A stretch of 64,000 bases of DNA, from the NCBI RefSeq assembly GCF_001636845.1, contig NZ_LITT01000003.1:1-64000 (forward strand). The letters run 5' to 3'. The position numbers and the translations under genes were made by a program. This stretch comes from Clostridium ljungdahlii (GTDB lineage Bacteria > Bacillota > Clostridia > Clostridiales > Clostridiaceae). Below, one piece after another: positions 30,403 to 39,170 of this stretch; within the stretch, counting starts at the first letter, position 1; every line of letters starts with the position of its first letter. The notes below the pieces were generated by a model that saw nothing but the letters and a program-made list of their open reading frames with translations, did not search any database and was not told the DNA's origin.

Positions 30403-31941
30403 TTGAATGAAGAATATTATTTAACTATGAAAAATATAACTAAAAAATTTGGTGACGTAGTTGCTAATAACGATGTTAATTTTAATGTTAAAGGTGGAGA
30501 AATTCATGCACTGTTAGGTGAAAATGGTGCAGGCAAAAGTACACTTATGAATATGCTGTCAGGAATATATATTCCTGATGGCGGTTCAATTTTTATACAC
30601 GGAAGAGAAACAAGATTTAAATCGCCAACGGATGCTATAAAATCAGGAATAGGTATGATATATCAGCATTTCAAACTTATAGAATCCATGACTGCAATAC
30701 AAAATATTATTTTAGGAAAGAAAAAAAAGTTATTTCTAAATTATGATAAAGAGGTAAAAAAAGTTCAACAAATAAAAGACAAATATGGCTTTGATGTAGA
30801 TCTAAATAAATATGTTTATGATATGTCTGTAGGAGAAAGAGAAAATCTTGAAATATTGAAAGTACTGTATAGGGGAGCTGATATTCTTATTTTAGATGAA
30901 CCCACAGCAGTATTTACCCCTCAAGAAACCAAGAAATTATTTAACTTAATGAAAAAAATGAAAAAAGAAGGATGTTCTGTTATATTTATAACTCATAAAT
31001 TAGATGAGGTTATGGAAGTAGCGGACACAATTACTATACTTAGAAAAGGTGAATCTGTAGAAACTGTTACAAAGGATAATACATCACCTAAGGAGTTAGT
31101 AGATAAGATGATAGGTTATCATGTAGATTTAGCTATAGAAAGATCAAATACGACTATTGGCAAATCCATATTAAAAGTTTCAGATTTAAATTTAATAAAT
31201 GATTTGAACATTCCTATACTTAAAAATATAAATTTTGAGATACATGGAGGAGAAGTGGTTGGAGTTGCAGGAATTTCAGGATGTGGTCAAAAAGAACTTT
31301 GTGAAGTCATAGCTGGAATTACTAAGATATCTAGTGGAAGAATAGAACTTGAAGGACAAGATATAACTGATAAGGATGCTTCAAAACTTTCAAAAGAAAA
31401 TTTAGGAATAAGTTTTATACCTGAAGACAGACTTGGTATGGGACTTGTAGGATCTATGGATATGGTAGACAACGTATTTTTAAAATATTATAAAAAGCAA
31501 AAGGGAGTGCTGCTCAAAAAAGATGATGCAGAAAAAAGGGCAGAGAAAATCAAAGAGGATTTAGAAGTAAAGACTCCAAGTATACATTATCCAATTAGAA
31601 ATCTTTCTGGAGGAAACATACAAAAAATACTTTTGGGAAGAGAATTAGGATTAAATCCTAAGTTGATTTTAATGGGTTATCCAGTAAGAGGGCTTGATAT
31701 AAATACTTGTTATACTATTTATAATTTGGTAAATGAAGAGAAGAAAAAAGGTACAGGTATATTGTTTGTTGGTGAAGATTTGGATATACTTTTAAGCATT
31801 TGTGACAGAATTATAGTTATGTATTCAGGGGAGATAACGGGAAATTTTGAAAGTAAAAATGTTACAAAGGAAACAATAGGATATAAAATGCTTGGCAATA
31901 AGCGTAAGGGTGATGAGATTTATGAAAATGAAATTTGTTAA
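30403..31941 (+). CDS. Nucleoside ABC importer ATPase, double-domain
   Basis: A 512-residue protein with two fused ATPase domains, as in RbsA-like and BMP-linked importers. Domain 1 has Walker A GENGAGKST, signature MSVGERE and Walker B ILILDEPTAV. Domain 2 has a degenerate P-loop (GISGCGQKE), signature LSGGNIQK and altered Walker B LILMGYPVRGLD, which is usual for the second half in this family. The start is TTG 30403 behind GGAAGG. The next permease gene overlaps its end. Confidence 0.92.
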   Translation: MNEEYYLTMKNITKKFGDVVANNDVNFNVKGGEIHALLGENGAGKSTLMNMLSGIYIPDGGSIFIHGRETRFKSPTDAIKSGIGMIYQHFKLIESMTAIQNIILGKKKKLFLNYDKEVKKVQQIKDKYGFDVDLNKYVYDMSVGERENLEILKVLYRGADILILDEPTAVFTPQETKKLFNLMKKMKKEGCSVIFITHKLDEVMEVADTITILRKGESVETVTKDNTSPKELVDKMIGYHVDLAIERSNTTIGKSILKVSDLNLINDLNIPILKNINFEIHGGEVVGVAGISGCGQKELCEVIAGITKISSGRIELEGQDITDKDASKLSKENLGISFIPEDRLGMGLVGSMDMVDNVFLKYYKKQKGVLLKKDDAEKRAEKIKEDLEVKTPSIHYPIRNLSGGNIQKILLGRELGLNPKLILMGYPVRGLDINTCYTIYNLVNEEKKKGTGILFVGEDLDILLSICDRIIVMYSGEITGNFESKNVTKETIGYKMLGNKRKGDEIYENEIC

Positions 31942-33016
31942 GAGAGAGAACATAAGTAAAAATAAAGAAGTAGTTATTAGAATAACTGCCATATTATTAG
32001 CTTTTGTTGTAATGGGAATTCTTTTTGCAGCACTTAAGTGCAATCCTATATCAGTTTATATTTCGATGTTTAAAGGAGCCTTTGGAGGGGCCAACCCAAT
32101 TAAACAGACAATAAATTCGGCTATACCACTTGTAATTACTGCCCTTGGAATTGCAATAGGTCTTAAATTAAAATATTATAACATAGGTGGAGAAGGTCAG
32201 ATAATAATGGGAGCTTTTGGAGCTGCTCTTGTTGCATTTCATTTTCCTAATATGCCAGCTCCTATCCTCATTATTTTAATGTTTGCAAGTGGAATCTTGT
32301 TTAGTGGAATATGGGGATTTATACCGGGATTTTTTAGAGTAAAGTGGAAAGCTAATGAAACTATAACTACCCTTATGATGAACTATATTGCGCTTAAGTT
32401 TATAACATATCTGCAATATGGACCGTGGAAAGATCCTAGTTCTCTTGGATTTCCTAAAATGCCTAATTTCTCTTCTAACGCAATACTTCCAAGTGTTTTT
32501 GGTGTTCACATCGGATGGATAATAGCTATAGTACTTGCTTTTTTTGTATACATTTTTTTAGACCATACTAAAACTGGATATGAAATTTCTGTAATTGGTG
32601 AAAGTGAAAATACTGCCAAATATGCTGGAATAAATATAAAGAAAACTACTTTAATTGCAATAGTGCTTAGTGCTGTATTTTGTGGAATAACAGGAGTAAT
32701 ACAGGCTTCTGCTATAGAACAGACTCTTTCTACTGAAATAACAGGAGGGGTTGGTTATACTGGAATAATAATAGCCTGGATATCAAATTTAAATCCTGCT
32801 ATAAGTATTTTAGTATCAATTTTATTTGCAGGTCTTTTACAAGGAGGATCATTTATTCAAACGGCTTTTGGCATACCAAATTCAGTAGCATCAATTCTTC
32901 AATCAGTAATTCTTTTCTTTGTGCTTGGTAGTGAATTTTTTATTAGGTTTAAGCTGTCAAAAGGTGATACAGATAAAAATGATGAAGAAAACAAAAAAGT
33001 TGTAAATGAGGTGTAA
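31922..33016 (+). CDS. Nucleoside ABC importer permease 1
   Basis: A membrane permease of the branched-chain/BMP (RbsC-like) type with about nine to ten helices. ATG 31922 is my choice (about 364 residues); ATG 31913 and 31928 are close alternatives, and all overlap the ATPase gene. GGEGQIIMGAFGA and the EAA-like loop GESENTAKYAGI are typical of the family. It pairs with the next permease to form the channel. The C-terminal tail is charged and cytoplasmic. Confidence 0.88.
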   Translation: MKMKFVKRENISKNKEVVIRITAILLAFVVMGILFAALKCNPISVYISMFKGAFGGANPIKQTINSAIPLVITALGIAIGLKLKYYNIGGEGQIIMGAFGAALVAFHFPNMPAPILIILMFASGILFSGIWGFIPGFFRVKWKANETITTLMMNYIALKFITYLQYGPWKDPSSLGFPKMPNFSSNAILPSVFGVHIGWIIAIVLAFFVYIFLDHTKTGYEISVIGESENTAKYAGINIKKTTLIAIVLSAVFCGITGVIQASAIEQTLSTEITGGVGYTGIIIAWISNLNPAISILVSILFAGLLQGGSFIQTAFGIPNSVASILQSVILFFVLGSEFFIRFKLSKGDTDKNDEENKKVVNEV

Positions 33017-33949
33017 ATGATGAATGGAGTAATTAGTTTTTTAGCAGCAGCAGTAGTTGCAGGAACTCCCCTTCTTTTTGCAACACTAGGAGAAATTTTA
33101 ACTGAAAAAGCTGGAAATTTAAATCTTGGCGTTGAAGGATTAATGCTTATGGGTGCGGTTATGGGATTTAGTATAGGATATAATACTGGGAATCCAATTA
33201 TGGCGATTATGGCAGCTATGGCAGCAGGAGCCTTTGGTGTCCTCATATATACGATTTTAACGGTTAACTTAAAAGCTAATCAAACAGTTTCAGGGCTAGC
33301 TATATCCATATTTGGAACTGGATTTTCTAATTTTGTAGGTAAAAGTATAGTTGGCAAGAATATACCAGGAGGAGTTAAAAGTTTTTTTGAACCTGTAAGT
33401 ATACCAATACTTTCCCACATACCTTTTATTGGACCAATTTTTTTCCATCAGGATATTTTAGTTTATCTTGGATATGCAGCTGCAATTATTATGGGAATTT
33501 ATTTTTACAGAACTTATAAGGGATTAAATCTTAAAGCAGTAGGAGAAAATCCGGCAGCAGCGGATGCCGCTAGTATAAATGTAAATCTCTATAAATATAT
33601 TCATATACTTATTGGTGGTGCACTTTGCGGACTTGGTGGAGCTTATTTATCACTAGCATATGTTCCTAGCTGGCAGGATAATGTTACAGCAGGTAGAGGT
33701 TGGATTGCAGTAGCACTGGTTGTATTTGCATCATGGAATCCTTATAAAGCTATTTTTGCATCTTATCTTTTTGGCGGGCTTGATATCATTAGTTTTAGAA
33801 TGAAGAACATGTTTATTTCCCAATATTTTATTGATATGCTCCCATATCTAGTAACTATTATAATACTGGTACTTGTATATATGAAAAAATCAAATAAAAA
33901 TGCTCCGCCTAAGGCACTAGGTAATGCTTATTTTAGAGAGGAACGTTAG
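33017..33949 (+). CDS. Nucleoside ABC importer permease 2
   Basis: The second permease of the importer, 310 residues with eight or nine helices. Its ATG follows the preceding stop without a gap, so the two are translationally coupled. NLGVEGLMLMGAVMGF near the N-terminus and the cytoplasmic loop AVGENPAAADAA are hallmark motifs of BMP-associated permeases. The gene is followed 58 bases later by the nucleoside deaminase. Confidence 0.88.
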   Translation: MMNGVISFLAAAVVAGTPLLFATLGEILTEKAGNLNLGVEGLMLMGAVMGFSIGYNTGNPIMAIMAAMAAGAFGVLIYTILTVNLKANQTVSGLAISIFGTGFSNFVGKSIVGKNIPGGVKSFFEPVSIPILSHIPFIGPIFFHQDILVYLGYAAAIIMGIYFYRTYKGLNLKAVGENPAAADAASINVNLYKYIHILIGGALCGLGGAYLSLAYVPSWQDNVTAGRGWIAVALVVFASWNPYKAIFASYLFGGLDIISFRMKNMFISQYFIDMLPYLVTIIILVLVYMKKSNKNAPPKALGNAYFREER

Positions 33950-34007
33950 AAAAAAGTTTCAATAAATTTGCTTAAAGATTTTATGAAGAAAGTAGAGGAA
34001 AAGTGTA

Positions 34008-34499
34008 ATGAGTAAAAAGGATCACTTATATTATTTAAGAAGGGCAAATGAAATTGCTAGAAATTCAAGAGAACATGGAAATACTCCATTTGGAGCACTG
34101 CTTGTAGATAAGGATGGTAATATACTTTTAGAACAGGAAAATATAGAGATAAGCACAGGAGATTGTACGGGACATGCTGAGGCTTCACTTATGAGAAGGG
34201 CATCTCAAAAATATTCTAAAGAATTTTTAGCAGAATGTACACTATATACTACTTTTGAACCATGTGTCATGTGTTCTGGTGCCATTTACTGGGGCAATGT
34301 AAGGACAGTTGTATATGGACTCACTGAAAAAGAACTTCTAAATCAAACGGGAAATGACAAGCAAAATCCAACTTTTGACCTTTCTTGTAGGGAAGTATTT
34401 AAGAAAGGACAGAAAGGCATTACTGTAATAGGGCCTTTTAATGAATTAAAAGATGAAATATTAAAAACTCATGAGGGGTACTGGGGGAAAAGTGATTGA
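34008..34499 (+). CDS. Nucleoside/guanine deaminase family protein
   Basis: A 163-residue zinc-dependent deaminase of the cytidine/guanine/tRNA-adenosine deaminase fold. It has the proton-shuttle motif GHAEAS and the zinc-binding PCVMC. Family members remove amino groups from guanine, cytosine or tRNA adenosine. The setting, after a purine importer and before adenine deaminase, favours guanine or another free base or nucleoside over tRNA. The stop overlaps the next start (TTGA). Confidence 0.82.
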   Translation: MSKKDHLYYLRRANEIARNSREHGNTPFGALLVDKDGNILLEQENIEISTGDCTGHAEASLMRRASQKYSKEFLAECTLYTTFEPCVMCSGAIYWGNVRTVVYGLTEKELLNQTGNDKQNPTFDLSCREVFKKGQKGITVIGPFNELKDEILKTHEGYWGKSD

Positions 34500-36265
34500 A
34501 AAGTTATTTGGAAATAAAAAAACTTATAGAATGTGGACTAGGTCAAGTATCCTGTGATTTAAAACTTTCAAATGTTAATCTTGTAAATGTCTATTCTGAA
34601 GAAATATATGGTACAAACATCTATATAAAAGATGGTAGGGTTGTGTGCATTGATCCTGATGTTGAGCTTGAAACTGAAAAATCTATAGATTGCAGTGGAA
34701 AGTATGCTATTCCAGGATTTATTGATTCCCATTTGCATATTGAAACTACATTGCTTTCTCCTGAAGCACTTTCAGATGTAATAGTACCTAAGGGAACTAC
34801 AACTTTATGTGCAGATCTTATGGAAATTGCAAATGTATGTGGAATAGATGGAATAAAAGCTCTGCTTAATTCCATAGAAAAACTACCTTATAGAACTTAT
34901 ATTGAAATACCATCAAGAGTGCCTACAGCTCCGGGACTTGAAACTACAGGAGGGGTAGTGGAATTAGAAGAAGTCATAGAGGCACTTAGTTGGGAGGAGA
35001 CGTTGAGCTTAGGAGAACTTGACCCTTCAAAAATACTGTTTAAAAAGGAAGAATATTTAAAGAAAATTGAGGCTTCGCTTGGTAGAAGAAAAATAATTAA
35101 TGGTCATGCTATTGGAATAACAGGAAAGGATCTTAATGTTTATGCTGCTTCTGGTATGAGTGATGATCATGAATGTGTATCATTTGAAGAACTTCTTGAG
35201 AGAATAAGACTTGGTATGGATGTATTTATAAGAGAAGGAAGTTCTGAGAGAAATGTAGAAAAGCTCATAAAGGGAGTTGTAGATAAGAAACTTTCTTTTG
35301 AACATCTTATGTTTTGTACAGATGATAAACATGCTAGTGATATAAAAAATGAAGGACATATAAATTATAATGTGAACAAGGCCATTTCTCTTGGGGTTTC
35401 TCCTATAAATGCAATTCAGATGGCAACTATGAATGCAGCAAAGCATTTTAGAGTAGAAGATGAAATAGGAAGTATTACTCCAGGAAGAAAAGCAGACATT
35501 CTAGTAGTAGAAAGCTTAGAAAATATAGAACCATCCATGGTATTTTTTGAAGGCAAGCTTGTAGCTGAGCAGGGAAATTTAATTTCAAATAAAGTAAGTT
35601 CAGAATATCCCGGCTGGATAAAAAATACTGTAAAATTTAAAACCCCGATAACATCGGAATCTTTTAAGATAAATTCCAAATGTAATGATACAACCTGTGT
35701 AAATGTTATAGAACTTATTAAAGATCAGATAATAAACAGGTGGATAAAAGCAAAACTTCCGGTAAAGGAAGGACTAATTCAAAATGATGTAGGAGAGGAC
35801 ATTTTAAAACTTGCAGTAGTTGAAAGATACGGAAAAACAGGCGGAGTTGGAATTGGATTTGTAAAGGGATTTAATATTAAAGATGGTGCACTGGCTTCTT
35901 CTGTATCTCATGATCACCACAATATAGTTTGTGTTGGAACTGATGATTATAATATGTCTATAGCAGTTAATGAAATTAAGGATATACAGGGAGGCTTTGT
36001 ATTAGTAAAGCAGGGTAAAGTTATTGGAAAGATGGCTTTACCTATTGGTGGACTTATGAGTGACCATGATGCAGATTCTGTTATAGAGGAAATTACTAGT
36101 TTAAATAATCTTACACATGAGATAGGCTGTACTTTAGCTGCACCTTTTATGACATTGTCATTTATTTCCCTGCCTACTGTGCCGGAACTTGGGCTTACGG
36201 ACATTGGACTCATTGACGTACTTAAACATGAAATAATTTCTACGGAAATTAAGAGTGATAAATAA
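34496..36265 (+). CDS. ade: Adenine deaminase
   Basis: Converts adenine to hypoxanthine and ammonia. The 589-residue length is usual for Ade. Metal-ligand and signature motifs are all visible: GFIDSHLHIETT near residue 76, the CADLMEIAN block, ASGMSDDHE, and CTDDKH in the catalytic barrel. SHDHHN and GGLMSD occur in the C-terminal domain. It starts at TTG 34496, overlapping the deaminase stop. It closes the purine uptake and salvage operon, so imported adenine or guanine compounds can be turned to hypoxanthine or xanthine. Confidence 0.93.
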   Translation: MKSYLEIKKLIECGLGQVSCDLKLSNVNLVNVYSEEIYGTNIYIKDGRVVCIDPDVELETEKSIDCSGKYAIPGFIDSHLHIETTLLSPEALSDVIVPKGTTTLCADLMEIANVCGIDGIKALLNSIEKLPYRTYIEIPSRVPTAPGLETTGGVVELEEVIEALSWEETLSLGELDPSKILFKKEEYLKKIEASLGRRKIINGHAIGITGKDLNVYAASGMSDDHECVSFEELLERIRLGMDVFIREGSSERNVEKLIKGVVDKKLSFEHLMFCTDDKHASDIKNEGHINYNVNKAISLGVSPINAIQMATMNAAKHFRVEDEIGSITPGRKADILVVESLENIEPSMVFFEGKLVAEQGNLISNKVSSEYPGWIKNTVKFKTPITSESFKINSKCNDTTCVNVIELIKDQIINRWIKAKLPVKEGLIQNDVGEDILKLAVVERYGKTGGVGIGFVKGFNIKDGALASSVSHDHHNIVCVGTDDYNMSIAVNEIKDIQGGFVLVKQGKVIGKMALPIGGLMSDHDADSVIEEITSLNNLTHEIGCTLAAPFMTLSFISLPTVPELGLTDIGLIDVLKHEIISTEIKSDK

Positions 36266-36276
36266 GAAGGATAGGA

Positions 36277-36325
36277 GTAGATAGTCAAAATACTGAAGCT
36301 TAGCTTCAGTATTTTGACTATCTAC
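36277..36325. terminator. Perfect 24-bp palindrome between convergent genes
   Basis: The left arm 36277-36300 is an exact reverse complement of 36302-36325, with one base between. The arms hold CAAAATAC and GTATTTTG, so transcription either way meets a hairpin with an internal U-tract. It most likely terminates both adenine deaminase and the CWB2 gene. Confidence 0.7.
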
Positions 36326-36348
36326 TAATAGGAATTTATTTAATATGA

Positions 36349-37401
36349 TTAGTTTTGATGAATATATACTGGAGTTACTATTAACTCTATAGAATCATAT
36401 ATAGAATCTGAAATAACCCCAGTTCCCCCGATTATTTGCGCATGAGTATTTTTGGAAACTGTATATCTAATATAGTACATAGCATTATTTGTTGCATCTG
36501 TACCATCTTTGTCAACTAATACTAATGGGGCACTATATTTTCCAGCTAATGCGGAAGCAACTAATGCGTCTGCGTAAAGGTTATCCGGTATGGCTGCACT
36601 TGCATTTGCTACATATAAATTATCATTTTTCAAATTACTCTTGAATGCTTTTAATACAGCAAGGTTAGTATCAAACCTGTTTGATCCACCGTCTACTCTA
36701 ACAGCATCTGAGCCAAAAGCACTCTTTATTGCATCGCTTATAACGTTTGAAGTTCCAACAATTGTAACCTTAGAATTGTTGTTTTTTGCAAAGTTAATTA
36801 CTGATTGAACTGAATCCTGGTCATTGTTTGCTAATAACAGAATTTGTCCCTTTGCTGCTGCTACTGGTGCTACGGAAAGTGCATCTGCAAATCCTTGTCC
36901 ACCAACTACAATAACATTACTAGCACTAACTCCTAATGTAATTAATTCTTTAGCTACTGCTACGTTAGTTTCATATCTGTTTTGTCCACCTAATTCTGTT
37001 AAAGTGTATTTGGATTTAAGTCCATCTCTTATGCTCTGTGAAATAGAAGCATTTCCTCCAATAACATATACATTTTTTGCCCTTAATATGTTTAGTGCAT
37101 CTTCAGCTTCTGGGCTGAGTGCATTTGATGAAGTTAAAAGTATAGGTGCATCTAATTTCTTAGCTAATGATGAAGCACTTACTGCATCGGCATATCCTTC
37201 ACCTGATACTAATACAACATTGTCTGAAGTTGTCCAATTTATTGTAGCAACTCTAGCAGCTGTTCCATATCTATTATTGCCGCTTATTCTTGATATTGGC
37301 GGTTCATAATATGCTTTAACAGAATTGTAGGCAAATGCTATATTTAAAATGAAAGGTAGAAACATTATAATACCAAACTTTTTTATATTTTTTTTATACA
37401 T
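36349..37401 (-). CDS. Secreted protein with cell-wall-binding repeats 2 (CWB2)
   Basis: A 350-residue surface protein. A signal peptide (Lys-rich start, hydrophobic 10-25, cut near VKA-Y) is followed by three CWB2 (PF04122) repeats, about 38-135, 135-230 and 230-340. Each begins with an R-x-G/D-G-x-x-R-(Y/F)-x-T phrase such as RISGNNRYGTA. Three CWB2 repeats form a trimer that anchors proteins to the clostridial cell wall through secondary polymers. No extra functional domain is present, so it may be structural. It is divergent from the ECF sigma factor gene. Confidence 0.9.
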   Translation of the reverse strand: MYKKNIKKFGIIMFLPFILNIAFAYNSVKAYYEPPISRISGNNRYGTAARVATINWTTSDNVVLVSGEGYADAVSASSLAKKLDAPILLTSSNALSPEAEDALNILRAKNVYVIGGNASISQSIRDGLKSKYTLTELGGQNRYETNVAVAKELITLGVSASNVIVVGGQGFADALSVAPVAAAKGQILLLANNDQDSVQSVINFAKNNNSKVTIVGTSNVISDAIKSAFGSDAVRVDGGSNRFDTNLAVLKAFKSNLKNDNLYVANASAAIPDNLYADALVASALAGKYSAPLVLVDKDGTDATNNAMYYIRYTVSKNTHAQIIGGTGVISDSIYDSIELIVTPVYIHQN

Positions 37402-37485
37402 ATTTTAAGTCCCCTTATTTATTATACATTTGTTATATTGTGGTAATACAAGTATATAGTAACATATTATAAGATTTGAAACAAT

Positions 37486-37538
37486 AAAAATGACCATTAA
37501 TGCAGTAGAATATTACTGATATATGGTCATTTTTTAAT
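37486..37538. terminator. Orphan terminator-like hairpin in a divergent promoter region
   Basis: A 12-bp stem AAAAATGACCAT (37486-37497) pairs with ATGGTCATTTTT (37523-37534), with more T after it. It sits between two divergently read genes, where no ordinary mRNA should end. Confidence 0.6.
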
Positions 37539-37547
37539 TTTCAAATT

Positions 37548-37577
37548 TATGGAGCAAAACCAAAACTTTATACGTCT
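37548..37577 (+). promoter_or_regulatory. ECF-type promoter of the sigma/anti-sigma operon
   Basis: GGAGC at 37551-37555 and CGTC at 37573-37576 are separated by 17 bases, within TATGGAGC and TATACGTCT. The same arrangement with identical spacing precedes the secreted-protein gene at 39171. CGTC is a common -10 core of ECF sigma factors, so this is probably the self-recognised promoter of the sigma factor encoded next. Confidence 0.7.
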
Positions 37578-37681
37578 TATAAGGTAAGGGAGATTTTAAT
37601 GGTATTATTAAGTATACTTAAGTTTAATTCTTAAAAATTGTGTAGCAGGAGGAAATGTCTTGGAAGAGATGTTATTGATAT

Positions 37682-38197
37682 ATGGATGAGAAAATAGAAG
37701 AGTTAATGAACAGCTATGGAAATGACGTACTTAGAATGGCCTATCTGTATTTAAAGGACAAGTATTTGGCTGAAGATGTTTTTCAAGAGGTTTTTATAAA
37801 AGTGTATAAAAATTTTAGTAAACTCAAAAAAAGCAGCAGCGAAAAAAACTGGATTATGACTATTACAATAAATACTTGCAGAGATATATTAAGAATTTCC
37901 TGGTTCAAGAAAGTTATTCTGTCAAAGGATGTGTATGATAATTCCTTTGTAGATATTTGTGAAAATGTAGATGACAAAGTTATAAATAAAATTCAACATG
38001 AAGAATTATTAAAACAGGTCATGGATATGCCGCGCAAATATAAGGAAATCATAATTCTTTACTATTATGAAGAACTATCTACAAGGGACATAAGTAAAGT
38101 ACTGAAAATACCAGAAGGTACTGTGCGCAGCCGGCTTTTTAGAGCAAGGGCAGTATTGAAATCCAATATAGATGGGAAGATTGAATATGGGAGATAA
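37682..38197 (+). CDS. ECF-type RNA polymerase sigma factor
   Basis: A 171-residue extracytoplasmic-function sigma factor. Region 2 is the N-terminal third, with YLKDKYLAEDVFQEVF, and region 4 is the C-terminal helix-turn-helix, ELSTRDISKVLKIPEGTVRSRL. No extra domains are seen. The stop is one base before the ATG of the anti-sigma gene. An ECF-type promoter lies about 105 bases upstream and a matching one lies before the gene after the anti-sigma factor, which points to autoregulation. Confidence 0.92.
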   Translation: MDEKIEELMNSYGNDVLRMAYLYLKDKYLAEDVFQEVFIKVYKNFSKLKKSSSEKNWIMTITINTCRDILRISWFKKVILSKDVYDNSFVDICENVDDKVINKIQHEELLKQVMDMPRKYKEIIILYYYEELSTRDISKVLKIPEGTVRSRLFRARAVLKSNIDGKIEYGR

Positions 38198-38198
38198 T

Positions 38199-39098
38199 AT
38201 GAAAAATTTTAGGGATGAATCAAATGAAATTCTAAAAAATATTTGTGTTACAGATGAATTGAAAAGAAAGACCCTAGAAAGATGTAGTAATAAAAGGTGT
38301 AGTAATGGAAGGTCATTAAAATTAAAGCCGGTTTTAATTGCATCAGCTGTTTTTGTCATTTTAATTTTTACATTTAAGTTATACAACCTTTCTCATAAAA
38401 CTGATATTGCACGCAGTTATGTAAAACCAGTTCAAAAATATGTAGACAAATCGATAAATAACGATCATAAAGGGACTAAAGATAATGAAACGTTAAAGGA
38501 AATATCAAAAGCTAAGGAAACAGAAAATCCAATAGTACAGGATAAATCAAATGCAAAAAATTCAACCAAGAATGTAAGCTCAAATAAGGATACAGCAGTT
38601 CAAAATAAAAATATTTTGCCGCAAAATACAGATGATTACAAAGTTGAATCTTCTGGTACTAGTCAGGAAAATGAAAAAGAAGGTGATAAAAATCATAGTG
38701 GAGATTTAAGCGCAGTAAGACCTAGTGGATTAGCTTCTTCAGAAGAATCCCTAAGTATGGAAGATGCTGAAAAATATTTTGAAAGTAAGGTACTGCTTCC
38801 ATCATATGTTCCAGAAGGATTTGAACTTTCAAATATATCTATTCCCTGTGAAGGAGTTAAAAGCATAAGCATAAAGTACAGTTTAAATTCTAAATATTTT
38901 ACAATACAGGAAAGCAAGAAATTGTCAGTATTAAAAGGTGATAAAACTTTATATATTGGTGCTGGTAAGGCTTATGTAAATTACTTTAAAGATGAACAAG
39001 CAACAAGTGTATCATGGATAATGAATAATGTGGAATACTCTTTATATGGAAATATACAAGAAAATTCCCTAATTGGCATAGCAAATTCAATTAAATAA
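38199..39098 (+). CDS. Probable transmembrane anti-sigma factor with DUF4367-like domain
   Basis: ATG 38199 (299 residues) follows GGGAGAT and lies one base after the sigma stop. Residues 1-45 are cytoplasmic with DELKRKTLERC, which would hold the sigma factor. One membrane helix spans about 45-65 (LIASAVFVILIFTFKL). A long Lys/Asn/Ser linker leads to a C-terminal external domain resembling DUF4367 (LPSYVPEGFELS then YFTIQESKKL). It probably releases the sigma factor upon an envelope signal. The lack of a zinc HxxxCxxC motif means it is not a ZAS-type anti-sigma factor. Confidence 0.78.
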   Translation: MKNFRDESNEILKNICVTDELKRKTLERCSNKRCSNGRSLKLKPVLIASAVFVILIFTFKLYNLSHKTDIARSYVKPVQKYVDKSINNDHKGTKDNETLKEISKAKETENPIVQDKSNAKNSTKNVSSNKDTAVQNKNILPQNTDDYKVESSGTSQENEKEGDKNHSGDLSAVRPSGLASSEESLSMEDAEKYFESKVLLPSYVPEGFELSNISIPCEGVKSISIKYSLNSKYFTIQESKKLSVLKGDKTLYIGAGKAYVNYFKDEQATSVSWIMNNVEYSLYGNIQENSLIGIANSIK

Positions 39099-39100
39099 AT

Positions 39101-39130
39101 TATGGAGCGAAGTTTAGAATCTATACGTCT
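39101..39130 (+). promoter_or_regulatory. ECF-type promoter of the secreted Ig-like protein gene
   Basis: GGAGC at 39104-39108 and CGTC at 39126-39129 are 17 bases apart, exactly as in the promoter of the sigma operon. The flanking TATGGAGC and TATACGTCT are also shared. Confidence 0.7.
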
Positions 39131-39170
39131 AATAATTGAAAAAGATATTTAAAGGAGGAGGAAACTATAT

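Noticed and set aside
36590-37309. Open plus-strand frames opposite the CWB2 gene
   Set aside because: They mirror the repeated codons of the CWB2 gene, as also seen opposite the larger CWB2 gene at 50.1-51.5 kb, and lack start signals.
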